64,000 nucleotides of DNA from a marine group bacterium Sva0996 bin134 (GTDB lineage: Bacteria; Actinomycetota; Acidimicrobiia; Acidimicrobiales; Bin134). The notes below the pieces were generated by a model, which was not told the origin of the DNA, did no database searches, and worked only from the letters and a program-made list of their open reading frames with translations. The translations under genes and the position numbers were made by a program. The first letter of the stretch is position 1. Every line of letters starts with the position of its first letter. The DNA lies in the NCBI GenBank assembly GCA_002239105.1, contig MPNQ01000012.1, positions 1 to 64,000 on the forward strand. The letters are read 5' to 3'. Shown piece by piece: positions 17,999-26,387 of the stretch.

Positions 17999-18787
17999 AT
18001 GCCCGAGTGTGCACTCAAGCCGATGACTACCACATCTTCTCTGGCTACCCGGTATGGCCGAGCTCTGGTAATGCCCGACGTAGCAGTCAGGCTCCCCGCG
18101 GTGACTGTGATGGAGTCCGGTATCACCCACGTGCCCGTCGGTCGAGTCTCAGGGGAGCGCTTGTACAACTCAGAGCACTTCTTCTTCTGGATGACGGTGA
18201 TCGAGAACCTTCCCGAGTACACATTTCAGCGAGCCTTGAGTTACGCCGATCCAGACAACGTCGAAGAACTCGCCCAGCTAGCAGGCAGGCTCCGGCTTGA
18301 GTCGGTGGAACCTGGCGACTGGTACCCCACCGAAGAGGAGGCGACCGCTCTTTTCTCACGATCAGGCGACTTCAAGGGGGTCCAAATCACCATACAGTCG
18401 ACTATGGACACGCCTGAGGGTGCCGAGTGCACTGCGATGATCTGGTTCACCCCAGACACCTTGGAGAGGATGGGCCTTGCGCTACTAGTCGTAGCGTGTC
18501 GGGAAGCAAAGGAACAGGGGTACAAGCCGATAGGCTCCGAAATTGCTGAAGTCGTCCTCCCAACGGCCAAGCAAATGGGTCCGTTTGCTGGGTCAGCAGT
18601 ATTCATGCCGGACACTAGCTATGGACTCGCCGGTCTCCTAGATGCCCGTCATACGCTCAGAAGCGGTTCGATCTCTGTATCTGACTCCGGCCTTACCGCG
18701 CTCGACGACCTCATCAAGCTCCACGGTGAGCGATACCGCGAATACCTCGGTGGGCGCGATGCCTACGGTCTGACTGTCCGGGTATAG
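17999..18787 (+). CDS. Hypothetical protein in the defence block
   Basis: A 262-residue soluble-looking protein that I do not recognise. It has no signal peptide and no clear membrane segment. It is rich in acidic residues and contains the segments SEHFFFWMTVIENLPEY (about 58-74) and AMIWFTPDTLERMGLALLVV (about 145-164). A second in-frame ATG lies eight codons in, and no strong ribosome site is seen for either. It is divergent from the HNH nuclease and convergent with the toxin-antitoxin pair, so a defence-related or cargo role is possible, but nothing in the sequence proves it. Confidence 0.65.
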   Translation: MPECALKPMTTTSSLATRYGRALVMPDVAVRLPAVTVMESGITHVPVGRVSGERLYNSEHFFFWMTVIENLPEYTFQRALSYADPDNVEELAQLAGRLRLESVEPGDWYPTEEEATALFSRSGDFKGVQITIQSTMDTPEGAECTAMIWFTPDTLERMGLALLVVACREAKEQGYKPIGSEIAEVVLPTAKQMGPFAGSAVFMPDTSYGLAGLLDARHTLRSGSISVSDSGLTALDDLIKLHGERYREYLGGRDAYGLTVRV

Positions 18788-18805
18788 GCCATCAACTAGA
18801 GCCGT

Positions 18806-19180
18806 CTACCAGGGCCGGTGTATCTCGATGTTGGGGCTGGAAACTTCATCCGAGGCAGTGAACAGGGGCAGTTCAAGACGTTCGGCCAAGATGAGGGCAG
18901 ACCAAGAGTCAAGAGTGTCGACGGCTCCTAGACCAGCACGAGAGATGGTCTCGTTGACAATGGACCGCACCGGGAACCACTCGTCAATCGCGGACATTGC
19001 GAGGCCAATCTCTACCTGGACCCTCTCCGGATGTCCTTCATGTCGAGCGGCTAGGAACCTTCCGACGGTCATTACCGACCAATCCAGAGCTAAGAACTCT
19101 GCATCTCGCGGCGCTTCTCCTTCGAGTACGCCAGCTGCCGCTAGAATTCCCCCGGCATCACAAACGTAACTTTTGGGCAT
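18806..19180 (-). CDS. vapC: PIN-domain toxin, VapC/FitB-like
   Basis: A 124-residue PIN-domain protein, probably an RNase toxin. Asp8 in YVCDAGG, Asp88/Asp91 in VDTLDSWSALILAERL and Asp111 in LFTASDEV match the first, third and fourth acidic positions. The glutamate usually found in the second helix is not obvious (the region reads SVMTVGRFLAARH), so activity may be altered. It lies 6 nt downstream of the antitoxin gene on the same strand, the standard antitoxin-first order. Confidence 0.8.
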   Translation of the reverse strand: MPKSYVCDAGGILAAAGVLEGEAPRDAEFLALDWSVMTVGRFLAARHEGHPERVQVEIGLAMSAIDEWFPVRSIVNETISRAGLGAVDTLDSWSALILAERLELPLFTASDEVSSPNIEIHRPW

Positions 19181-19186
19181 CTAGTA

Positions 19187-19402
19187 CTAGGTATCCAAGT
19201 TGCGCAGTTGCTGGCGGATCGATTCAAATTCCAGCCGGCTCATCGGGTCAAGACTGTTGGCAAATTCCGCAGGTGAGCGCCTTGCCGCGATCCGGGTGAG
19301 CTCATTACGCAGATGCTGCTGCACCGATAGCCCCGCGGCCTTTGCCTGCTCTCGCAAACGCTGGCCAACGTTGTCGTCTAGGTCCTTTATGTTCAGGTCC
19401 AT
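19187..19402 (-). CDS. vapB: Ribbon-helix-helix antitoxin, VapB/FitA-like
   Basis: A 71-residue protein. The N-terminal strand MDLNIKDLDD and the helices around RLREQAKAAGLSVQQHLRNE form a FitA-type ribbon-helix-helix DNA-binding domain. The C-terminal tail (ANSLDPMSRLEFESIRQQL) would wrap the PIN toxin. Such antitoxins repress their own operon, and two inverted repeats lie immediately upstream of the start codon. Partner toxin follows after 6 nt. Confidence 0.82.
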   Translation of the reverse strand: MDLNIKDLDDNVGQRLREQAKAAGLSVQQHLRNELTRIAARRSPAEFANSLDPMSRLEFESIRQQLRNLDT

Positions 19403-19408
19403 GAACCT

Positions 19409-19439
19409 GTTATACCATAACGGTAGAACTTCTTCTACC
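19409..19439 (-). promoter_or_regulatory. Two adjacent palindromes, candidate VapB operators
   Basis: GTTAT-ACC-ATAAC (19409-19421) is a perfect 5-bp inverted repeat. It is abutted directly by GGTAGAA-CTTC-TTCTACC (19422-19439), a perfect 7-bp inverted repeat. Both lie 7 to 37 nt upstream of the vapB start, where RHH antitoxins autoregulate. Confidence 0.6.
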
Positions 19440-19445
19440 CTTTTC

Positions 19446-19471
19446 GGCAGACTCTTTGAACGGAGTCCGCC
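19446..19471 (-). terminator. Candidate terminator hairpin after xsc
   Basis: On the minus strand a 9-bp stem (19471-19463 with 19454-19446, one G-U pair) closes an 8-base loop 21 nt beyond the xsc stop. The run after it is GAAAAGGG rather than a U-tract, so an intrinsic terminator is only a moderate call. Confidence 0.4.
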
Positions 19472-19492
19472 ACCGCGGAAGTAGTGCAGCGG

Positions 19493-21259
19493 TCAGACGT
19501 AGTCCTTGTACTTGTCTAGGTGGCGGATGGGGCGGCTGAGGGCGTCTTTGCGGAAGGGGTCGCCTAGCTCCATGGTGCACATCACTTCTAGGACGGTGGT
19601 GCGACCGCCGTTCATCTGGGCGTCGATGGCTTTGGTCAACGCGGGGCCGACTTCGTCGAGTTCATTGACCCGCACACCGTCGGCGCCCATGGCTCGGGCC
19701 ACCTCTGACCAGTCCTCGCCGCCGTCGAGCTCGCCGGCCACGAACCGTCGGCCGTAAAAGTCCACCTGGTTCTTCTTCTCCGCACCCCATTGGCGGTTGT
19801 GGAACACCACCGCGGTGACCGGGATGTTGTGGCGCACCGCGGTCATGGTCTCCACCATGCTCATAGCCCACGCACCGTCACCGGCGTAAGCCACCGCCGG
19901 GCGGTCGGGGGCGGCCTTCTTGGCTCCGATGATGGTGGGCAGGGCATAGCCGCAGTTGCCCCAGCTCATGGCGGCGAAGAACGACCGGGGCTCCTCGAAA
20001 CGCAGGTAGCTGTTGGCCACCGAGTTGATGTTGCCGATGTCGGTGGACACCATCACCCGCTCCGGCATGGCCGTCTCCAGCTCGCGCAGCACCTGGCGGG
20101 GATGCATCCAGTTGTAGTGCTCCTCGGCGGCCTGCTTGATCATGTCGACGCTGAAGTCGTCGGTCTCGTGGATCCAGTCGTCCAACTCGGCCTCCCAGTC
20201 GGCTTTGTCGGCCGCGATCTCAGCAGCCCGCTGCGCCTTCGTGGCATCGCAGGCCAGCTCTCGGCCTTGCAGACGCCGCAGCAGCGCGGTGGCAGCGGCT
20301 CCGGCGTCGCCGCAAATGCCCACGTCGATGCGCTTGACCAAGCCCAGCATGGTGGCATCGGCGTCCACCTGAATGATCTTGGCGTCGTTGGGCCAGTAGT
20401 CCATGTCGTGCTGGGGCAGGGTGCCGAACGGCCCGAGCCGGGTGCCCAGCGCCAACACCACATCGGCCCTTGAGATCAGGCGCATCGCCGCCTTGGAGCC
20501 CTGGTAGCCGAGAGGTCCGCACCACTGCGGATGCGATGCTGGGAATGAATCGTTGTGCAGATAGCTGTTCGCCACCGGGCAGCCCAGTCGCTCAGCCAAC
20601 GCCACCGTTTCCGCTATGGCATCGCCCATCACCACCCCGCCGCCAGCGACCATCACTGGGTTCGAGGCCCCGGCCAATAGCTCGGCGGCCTCGTTCAGGG
20701 TCCGATCACCACCGGGACCCCGATCAAGGTTCTGTGGCGTCGGTATCTCCACATCGATATCGCCGTAGAAGCGATCGCGGGGAATGTTGAGCTGCGTCGG
20801 ACCCATCTCCGACAGGGCCCGGTCGAAACAGCGGGCAGTCAGTTCGGCCATGCGCTTCTCATTGTTTACGTGGCCCTGGTACTTGGTGAACTCCTCGAAC
20901 ATCGGCAGCTGGTTGGCCTCCTGGAATCCGCCCAGGCCGATGCCCATGGTCCCCGTTTCGGGGGTGACCACCACCACCGGACTATGGGCCCAAAATGCCG
21001 CGGCGATGGCGGTCACACAATTGGAGATGCCCGGCCCGTTCTGACCGATCACCACGCCGTGGCGACCGCTCACCCGGCTGAAACCGTCGGCCATGTGGGC
21101 CGCGCCCTGCTCGTGGACCACCGGCACCAGCTCGATGCCGGCCGGCTCGAAGATGTCCATGGCATCCATGAACGCACTGCCCATGATGCCAAAGATGGTG
21201 TCAACACCGTGGGCGACCATCGTCTCCACGAACGCCTCACTGGGAGTCATACGGGTCAT
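19493..21259 (-). CDS. xsc: Sulfoacetaldehyde acetyltransferase Xsc
   Basis: A 588-residue thiamine-diphosphate enzyme that converts sulfoacetaldehyde plus phosphate to acetyl phosphate plus sulfite. Sequence blocks match the Xsc branch of the acetolactate-synthase-like family: FGIMGSAFMDAMD near the N terminus, Glu50 in VVHEQGAAHMADG (the ThDP-activating glutamate), IGQNGPGISN, GPLGYQGSKAAMRLISRAD, LALGTRLGPFGTLP, DYWPNDAKIIQVD and the ThDP-Mg motif GDGAWAM with its distal FHNRQWG. AAAGGA ribosome site 7 nt before the ATG. It is the last gene of the taurine cluster, where its sulfite would feed the molybdoenzyme encoded upstream and its acetyl phosphate would feed Pta. Confidence 0.93.
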   Translation of the reverse strand: MTRMTPSEAFVETMVAHGVDTIFGIMGSAFMDAMDIFEPAGIELVPVVHEQGAAHMADGFSRVSGRHGVVIGQNGPGISNCVTAIAAAFWAHSPVVVVTPETGTMGIGLGGFQEANQLPMFEEFTKYQGHVNNEKRMAELTARCFDRALSEMGPTQLNIPRDRFYGDIDVEIPTPQNLDRGPGGDRTLNEAAELLAGASNPVMVAGGGVVMGDAIAETVALAERLGCPVANSYLHNDSFPASHPQWCGPLGYQGSKAAMRLISRADVVLALGTRLGPFGTLPQHDMDYWPNDAKIIQVDADATMLGLVKRIDVGICGDAGAAATALLRRLQGRELACDATKAQRAAEIAADKADWEAELDDWIHETDDFSVDMIKQAAEEHYNWMHPRQVLRELETAMPERVMVSTDIGNINSVANSYLRFEEPRSFFAAMSWGNCGYALPTIIGAKKAAPDRPAVAYAGDGAWAMSMVETMTAVRHNIPVTAVVFHNRQWGAEKKNQVDFYGRRFVAGELDGGEDWSEVARAMGADGVRVNELDEVGPALTKAIDAQMNGGRTTVLEVMCTMELGDPFRKDALSRPIRHLDKYKDYV

Positions 21260-21321
21260 GTCTCGTTCCTTTCATATGAGGGAATCCTCTGTTGAATGAG
21301 AATTCGAGTGCAAGGGGGAGA

Positions 21322-24135
21322 TCAGAGTGCATAAGCAGAAGGTTGGGGCTTGAGCGGTCGGGAGTACCACAGGGGCCGGCGCAGACCGCCGGGGCCGGGC
21401 GCCGGGCGGGTCTTGGCCAGCCACTCCTGGTAGGCCTTGCGGGCCTCAGCGGTGTCCACCACCACGTCGCCGTAGGAGTCACCGGGCTGGGCGGGCGCCA
21501 CCCTCACCCGCTGATGCCAGCACTGCATTCCCGAAACCGGGTCGGGCTGCACGCTGAAGGTCAGGTTCTGGTGGACGCCGGTGTCGCTCCACCAGATGCG
21601 GTCGGTGTCATCGTCGGCGCTGGTGTGGCGGTGCGGACGGCCTCGGCGTTTGAGCCGCCACAGCGTGCCCTCATTGGTGATGTCGGCGTCGCCCCCCGCC
21701 CACGACCCTCCGTTCTCGGAATCTAGGCGCCAGCGGCCCATGTGATGCGAGGCTGCCACCACCCCGGGGCGGATGCCCTCAGTGCGCCACGCGCCGATGA
21801 CGAAGTGGCCGATCCGGGTGGTGATCCTCACCAGGCCGTCCACATCGATGCCCAGAGCCTCGGCGTCGGAGGGGTGAATCCAGAGCGGGTGGCGATGGCT
21901 GAGCTCCGACAGCCATTTGCTGTTGGCCGAACGGGTGTGGATGAGCGTCGGGATGCGGAACGTCGGCAACAGGATGCGCTCATCGCCGGAGAGGTCCAGA
22001 TCTTCCCAATGCACATGGGACGGGATCCAGGTGGGGGTGGCGTACTCGGGCCAGCCCCATTCGGCCAGCGTCTCGGAAAAGAGTTCCAGCTTGCGCGACG
22101 GGGTCGGAAAGCCCTCTTTGGGCGTGCCATCCACCTGCACCGCTGGTGAGCCGTCCCCGAGCCCGGCCAAGGCCAGACCGGCCAACTCCTCCACCGAGCC
22201 CGACCATGTGCCCGGGGTGCCCGAGCGGCGGAAGACGCCGGAGTCGTCGACGTGGCAGTCCTGGAGCTCGGCGGGGTCGACCTCGCGCTCATATGGCACG
22301 TACATGTCGCCGTCCAGCGCATAGGCGCCCCGGTCGCGCATGAATTCCAACGGGGTCTGGTCGGCAGCCTCGGCGTCTTCGGCCAAGCCGGGCACCGCGG
22401 CGAACATGGCCCCGTAGTACTCGTCCACGCTCATCGGCGTGCCTGGTCGCTGGGGACTCTCGAACCACTGCCGGATGCCCATGGCGCCGTCGGGATCGAT
22501 GCGCCACGAGAGCTCGATCCAAAACTCGTTCTCCTCCCACACCTCACCAGGATTGAATTCGTGGGTGCGTGACTCGCTGGTCACTGCGTCGCCCCGGATC
22601 TCGGCAAAGCGGCGCAGCACTGGCTGACGGAAGCCGATCCAGCGTCCGGCGTGGGTTTCGAAGCTGGCCACATCGTGGCGCTCGGCCCCCACACCCATGG
22701 GCAGCACGTAGTCGGCAAAAACAGCCGTCTCCGACCAAGTGGGGGTGAGGGCCACATGGCAGCCCACCTTGTTGGGATCCTTCAAGGCCTCCAACCAGCT
22801 AAATCCGTCGGGGTTGGTCCACACCGGGTTGTACACCCGGCTGAAATACACATCGAGACGGCCACGGCCCTCGGCCAGGAAATGGGGCAGCAGGATCGAC
22901 ATCTCGTGGTGGGACAGCGGATACTCCCGCGGCCAGCTGAGCTCGTTCCACTGCTCGAAGGGCGGGGCGCCCGGCGGGTGGGGCGCCTTGTACTTGTTCC
23001 AACCGTTGCCGGTTGTGCCCCCCACGGTGCCCACCGAGCCGGTGAGCACGTTGAGGAAGAACAGGCATCGAGCCGTCTGCCAGCCGCCCATATTCCCGGC
23101 AGCGGCGGCCCGCCAATTGTGGGAGGCGAACTTGGTTGGATGGGCACCGATGATCTGGGCGATCTCGACTATCTGAGCCGCGGGCACGCCGCAGACCCGT
23201 TCGGCCTCCTCAGGCGTGTAGGCCGCGTAGTCGTCGAGCAACGCGGGGCCCACCGAGTCGAATTCCAACGGCCGATCCGGGTGGCGCTTGCGCAGAAAGA
23301 CCTCCCAGTTGGTCCAGCGGCGCACGAAATCACGCTCCCAAGTGCCGTCGAGCAAAAGGAGCCGGGCGATGGCCAATAGCAGGAAGGGCTCGGTGCCGGG
23401 CCAGGCCGGCAACCAGTAGTCAGCCTTGGAGCCGGTGTTGGACAGCCGCGGGTCAACGCAGATGACCGTGGCCCCATTGCCCTGGGCTTCGATGATCCGC
23501 TGCGCGTGGGGGTTGAAGTAGTGGCCCGCTTCCAAGTGCGACGAGATGAGGAAGATCACCTCGGCGTTGGCAAAGTCCGATGAGGGGCGGTCGTGGCCCA
23601 TCCAGCTCTGGTAGCCGATGCGGGCATTGGAGCTGCACACGTTGGTGTGGCTGTTGTGGCCGTCCACTCCCCAGCACTGAAGCACTCGCTCGGCGAAGCC
23701 GTCCTCGCCGGGGCGGCCCACGTGGTACATGACCTCGTTGTGGCGGTCTTCGGCTATGGCGGTGCGGATCCGGTTGCCGATGTCTTCGAGGGCCTCCTCC
23801 CAGCTCACCTGCTCCCAATGGCCGGAGCCGCGCTCGCCAGCCCGCCGCAGCGGGTGCAGAATGCGCTCATGGTCGTCGATCTGGTTGAGGGTGGCGGGGC
23901 CCTTGGCGCAGTTGCGGCCCCGGCTGGCCGGATGCAGCGGGTTGCCCTCGACACGGTCGATGCGCCCGGTGTCGTGGTTGACATGACACACCAGTCCGCA
24001 CGCGGCCTCGCAGTTGAAACAGGTGGTAGGCACCAGGGTGTGGTGGTGCTCCTCTTTGCGGGGCCAGGCTTTGGCGTCGAGCGACACGACATCGTGCCAG
24101 GTCTCGTGCGGAGGGTAGCTGTGGAGCTCGTTCAT
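21322..24135 (-). CDS. soeA: Molybdopterin oxidoreductase catalytic subunit, probable sulfite dehydrogenase SoeA
   Basis: A 937-residue Mo-bis-MGD oxidoreductase of the DMSO reductase family. An N-terminal [4Fe-4S] site is formed by Cys39-x2-Cys42-x3-Cys46-x29-Cys76. Cys167 in HTNVCSSNARIGY is the likely Mo ligand. There is no twin-arginine signal, so the enzyme should be cytoplasmic, as described for SoeABC sulfite-oxidising complexes and unlike periplasmic Dms/Psr-type enzymes. It follows the FeS/anchor gene by 26 nt and precedes xsc, whose product is sulfite. ATG 24135 is chosen; a long in-frame extension lies inside the anchor gene. Polysulfide or thiosulfate reductase remains possible by family alone. 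Confidence 0.85.
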   Translation of the reverse strand: MNELHSYPPHETWHDVVSLDAKAWPRKEEHHHTLVPTTCFNCEAACGLVCHVNHDTGRIDRVEGNPLHPASRGRNCAKGPATLNQIDDHERILHPLRRAGERGSGHWEQVSWEEALEDIGNRIRTAIAEDRHNEVMYHVGRPGEDGFAERVLQCWGVDGHNSHTNVCSSNARIGYQSWMGHDRPSSDFANAEVIFLISSHLEAGHYFNPHAQRIIEAQGNGATVICVDPRLSNTGSKADYWLPAWPGTEPFLLLAIARLLLLDGTWERDFVRRWTNWEVFLRKRHPDRPLEFDSVGPALLDDYAAYTPEEAERVCGVPAAQIVEIAQIIGAHPTKFASHNWRAAAAGNMGGWQTARCLFFLNVLTGSVGTVGGTTGNGWNKYKAPHPPGAPPFEQWNELSWPREYPLSHHEMSILLPHFLAEGRGRLDVYFSRVYNPVWTNPDGFSWLEALKDPNKVGCHVALTPTWSETAVFADYVLPMGVGAERHDVASFETHAGRWIGFRQPVLRRFAEIRGDAVTSESRTHEFNPGEVWEENEFWIELSWRIDPDGAMGIRQWFESPQRPGTPMSVDEYYGAMFAAVPGLAEDAEAADQTPLEFMRDRGAYALDGDMYVPYEREVDPAELQDCHVDDSGVFRRSGTPGTWSGSVEELAGLALAGLGDGSPAVQVDGTPKEGFPTPSRKLELFSETLAEWGWPEYATPTWIPSHVHWEDLDLSGDERILLPTFRIPTLIHTRSANSKWLSELSHRHPLWIHPSDAEALGIDVDGLVRITTRIGHFVIGAWRTEGIRPGVVAASHHMGRWRLDSENGGSWAGGDADITNEGTLWRLKRRGRPHRHTSADDDTDRIWWSDTGVHQNLTFSVQPDPVSGMQCWHQRVRVAPAQPGDSYGDVVVDTAEARKAYQEWLAKTRPAPGPGGLRRPLWYSRPLKPQPSAYAL

Positions 24136-24161
24136 GGTGCCACCACTGTCCAGGACTCCCC

Positions 24162-25676
24162 CTAGGAAAGCGGGACGGACTGACCCGCCCGCACGAAGCT
24201 GTCCTCGTAGAACCACATTCCGACCAAGGCACTGATTCCGGCCATTGCGGCGGGCAGCGCGCCTCCGTCGGCGGCCAAGCCGACACTGACTAGAACAATC
24301 GGGGCGGCCAAACCCAAGCCCACTCCACCTCCCCAGAACTGCCGGGCGTATCGACCACGGGTCATGGCCACCACCGCCGCCTCCACAGAGGCGGTTCCCC
24401 GCGACAAGAGCTCGGCGGCGATGAGCGCTGCGGTGGCCAGTAGTCCCGCCAGCAACACCCACTGCACAGCAGCAGGATCGGGGCCGTCGACAACTAACTC
24501 CAAAATGGCGTAGCCGGCGCCCCCGGCGGTGATCGCTTGGGCCAGCAGCGTGGGCAGAACCAAGGGCGACTGCCAGAGGTCGCGCCCTTCACACTGGGCG
24601 AACAAGAAGGCGGTGTAACCCGCAGTGGCCGCAGCCAACAGGGCGGCAGGCGCGGCCAGCACTTGCAGTGCCCCTACAGAACCGGCCACACCGGCGACGA
24701 ACCACGCGGCGCACACCGCGGCAAAAGCCCCCAGCACGACAGCGCCCTTTACCAGCCAAGACCGGGGGTTGGCCCGTGTGATGAGGAAATAGAAGCGGGT
24801 TGGCTGGCGCAGGTCCCATACCAGCAGCACACCGGTTGCGGCCAGGAACGCCCCCGCCACCAACGGCGGCACCACTCCCACGGGGGCCTGCTCCCCGCCG
24901 TGTCCGAGCAGCACCAGCAACGCCGCCACCGCCATCATGCCCGCGGCCACCGCCTTGGTCACCAGATAGCTCGACACCTTCGCCTTCCATGTCATCTGGT
25001 GGGCCGTGGTGTAGGTGGTGCGGGCATCCACACCAGGGCTGTCGGGCTCCGCGGTGGGATGGTGGACGGTGGTGTCAGCCCAGATCATCCCGTCGTCGGC
25101 GATCGCCGTGCGCAACGGATCCAATGAGGCCGCATCCGCGCCCCGGTAGTGCACCTTGGGCAGCGTGTTCTGCTCAGGCGCCCGCACTTCTGTCTCGCCC
25201 CTGGCGATCAACTGGGTGGTCTCGTCGGCAGGGTCGTCGAGGTCGACCACCTTGATGGCGTGGGTTGGGCACACCACCACGCAGCTCGGTTCCAGATCTT
25301 GTTCGATGCGGTGGTTGCAGAAATTGCACTTGTTGGCCGTATTGGTGACCGGATTGATGTAGATGGCGTCGTAGGGACAGGCGTTCATGCACCCCTTGCA
25401 GCCGATGCAGTTGCCGTCGTCGAAGTCGACCACCCCATTGTCGGCCCGGAATAAGGCGTTGGTGGGGCAGATGGATATGCAGGGGGCATCGTCGCAGTGA
25501 TTGCACCGCATCACCGAGAAATGCCGGCTGACGTCGGGGAACGTCCCGGTCTCGATGTACTTCACCCAAGTGCGGTTCACACCGAGGGGCACATCGTGCT
25601 CGCTCTTGCATGCCACCGTGCAGGCGTGGCACCCGATGCAGCTCTCGCTGTCGAGGAGAAACCCGAGTCGGGTCAC
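24162..25676 (-). CDS. Fused FeS electron-transfer and membrane-anchor subunit (SoeB-SoeC-like)
   Basis: A 504-residue fusion. Residues 1-190 form a DmsB-type ferredoxin with 16 cysteines in four groups (13/16/19/23, 58/61/66/70, 90/93/96/100, 117/120/132/136), enough for four [4Fe-4S] clusters. Residues from about 245 to the end carry about eight hydrophobic segments of the DmsC/NrfD-like anchor type. The pair would pass electrons from SoeA to the quinone pool. The start is set at GTG 25676, which overlaps the tetR stop (GTGA) and puts the first strand (TRLGFLLDSESC) at the N terminus. In described SoeABC systems B and C are separate proteins. Confidence 0.87.
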   Translation of the reverse strand: MTRLGFLLDSESCIGCHACTVACKSEHDVPLGVNRTWVKYIETGTFPDVSRHFSVMRCNHCDDAPCISICPTNALFRADNGVVDFDDGNCIGCKGCMNACPYDAIYINPVTNTANKCNFCNHRIEQDLEPSCVVVCPTHAIKVVDLDDPADETTQLIARGETEVRAPEQNTLPKVHYRGADAASLDPLRTAIADDGMIWADTTVHHPTAEPDSPGVDARTTYTTAHQMTWKAKVSSYLVTKAVAAGMMAVAALLVLLGHGGEQAPVGVVPPLVAGAFLAATGVLLVWDLRQPTRFYFLITRANPRSWLVKGAVVLGAFAAVCAAWFVAGVAGSVGALQVLAAPAALLAAATAGYTAFLFAQCEGRDLWQSPLVLPTLLAQAITAGGAGYAILELVVDGPDPAAVQWVLLAGLLATAALIAAELLSRGTASVEAAVVAMTRGRYARQFWGGGVGLGLAAPIVLVSVGLAADGGALPAAMAGISALVGMWFYEDSFVRAGQSVPLS

Positions 25677-26296
25677 GCGGGGCCCTCCCTGCTCATCTCG
25701 GGCTCGCGGGAGAGTCGATGGATTCCCGCGCACAGCAGCTCCACCAAGTGGTCGAAGGTGTCCTCGGGATCGTGGGGCAGGGGGTGGCCGTCTCCCGACT
25801 CAAGATGGCTGAATCCGTGGAATGCGCTGCGCAAAGCTCGGGCGGCGTGCACACGGTCTTCGTCGGTGAGGTCGTAGCCCCGCAAGGTTTGGCCGAGCAC
25901 GGCCAGCACCCACTCCACCGCGGCCTCCAGCTCGGCGTCGCCAGCACATGGGTAGCGATCGGTGGCGGCATAGATGCCGGGATGGTCTCGAACCATCTGT
26001 CGCCAGGCATGGCCTACTGCGGCCACGGAATCGTCGCCCGAGAGGCCAACCGCGGCGTCGGCCAGCCTCTGGGCCAGGATCTCCCGACCCCGCAGGCTCA
26101 GGCTGCGCAGTAGGTCGTCATAGCCGCCGATGTGACGGTAGAGGGCGGGCTGGCGCACGCCGAGTTCATCGGCCACCCGGGTAAGGGTCAGCCGGTCGAG
26201 CCCTTCTGCGTCGGCGATGCGGGCGGCGGTGGCAATCACCCTCGCGCTGTCCAGTGGCGTGCGCGCCGTTGTCGAGCTGTTCTGACGTCGATTCAC
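25673..26296 (-). CDS. TetR family regulator of the taurine cluster
   Basis: A 207-residue repressor. The N-terminal helix-turn-helix lies around residues 25-65 (RIADAEGLDRLTLTRVADELGV followed by PALYRHIGG), and the C-terminal ligand domain contains HAWRQMVRDHPGIY and ALRSAFHGFSHLE, the WHG-type C-terminal domain. GTG start. Its stop overlaps the start of the FeS/anchor gene. Known taurine regulators such as TauR are of the GntR/MocR type, so a TetR protein here is unusual. Candidate operators lie upstream of this gene and of the aminotransferase gene. Confidence 0.85.
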   Translation of the reverse strand: MNRRQNSSTTARTPLDSARVIATAARIADAEGLDRLTLTRVADELGVRQPALYRHIGGYDDLLRSLSLRGREILAQRLADAAVGLSGDDSVAAVGHAWRQMVRDHPGIYAATDRYPCAGDAELEAAVEWVLAVLGQTLRGYDLTDEDRVHAARALRSAFHGFSHLESGDGHPLPHDPEDTFDHLVELLCAGIHRLSREPEMSREGPA

Positions 26297-26349
26297 GTTC
26301 CCCTGCCCTCCTCGTTCGTCCTCGTTCCACGAGGCCGTCCGATTGGCAA

Positions 26350-26376
26350 GTTAGCATCTATAGCGAATTTGTTAGA
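26350..26376 (-). promoter_or_regulatory. Shared composite motif, site A (upstream of tetR)
   Basis: Plus-strand reading GTTAG-cat-CTATA-gcgaatt-TGTTAGA. The same arrangement occurs at 33364-33389 in front of the aminotransferase gene. Read on the minus strand it is a CTAAC direct repeat flanking a TATAG that could be a -10 element. It lies 54-80 nt upstream of the tetR start in the 91-nt gap after pta. Confidence 0.5.
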
Positions 26377-26387
26377 GCTAGCTGACA

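Noticed and set aside
21322..25676. A periplasmic DMSO or polysulfide reductase
   Set aside because: No twin-arginine signal on the catalytic subunit, and the neighbouring xsc produces sulfite, which favours a cytoplasmic sulfite dehydrogenase; the family alone cannot decide it fully.
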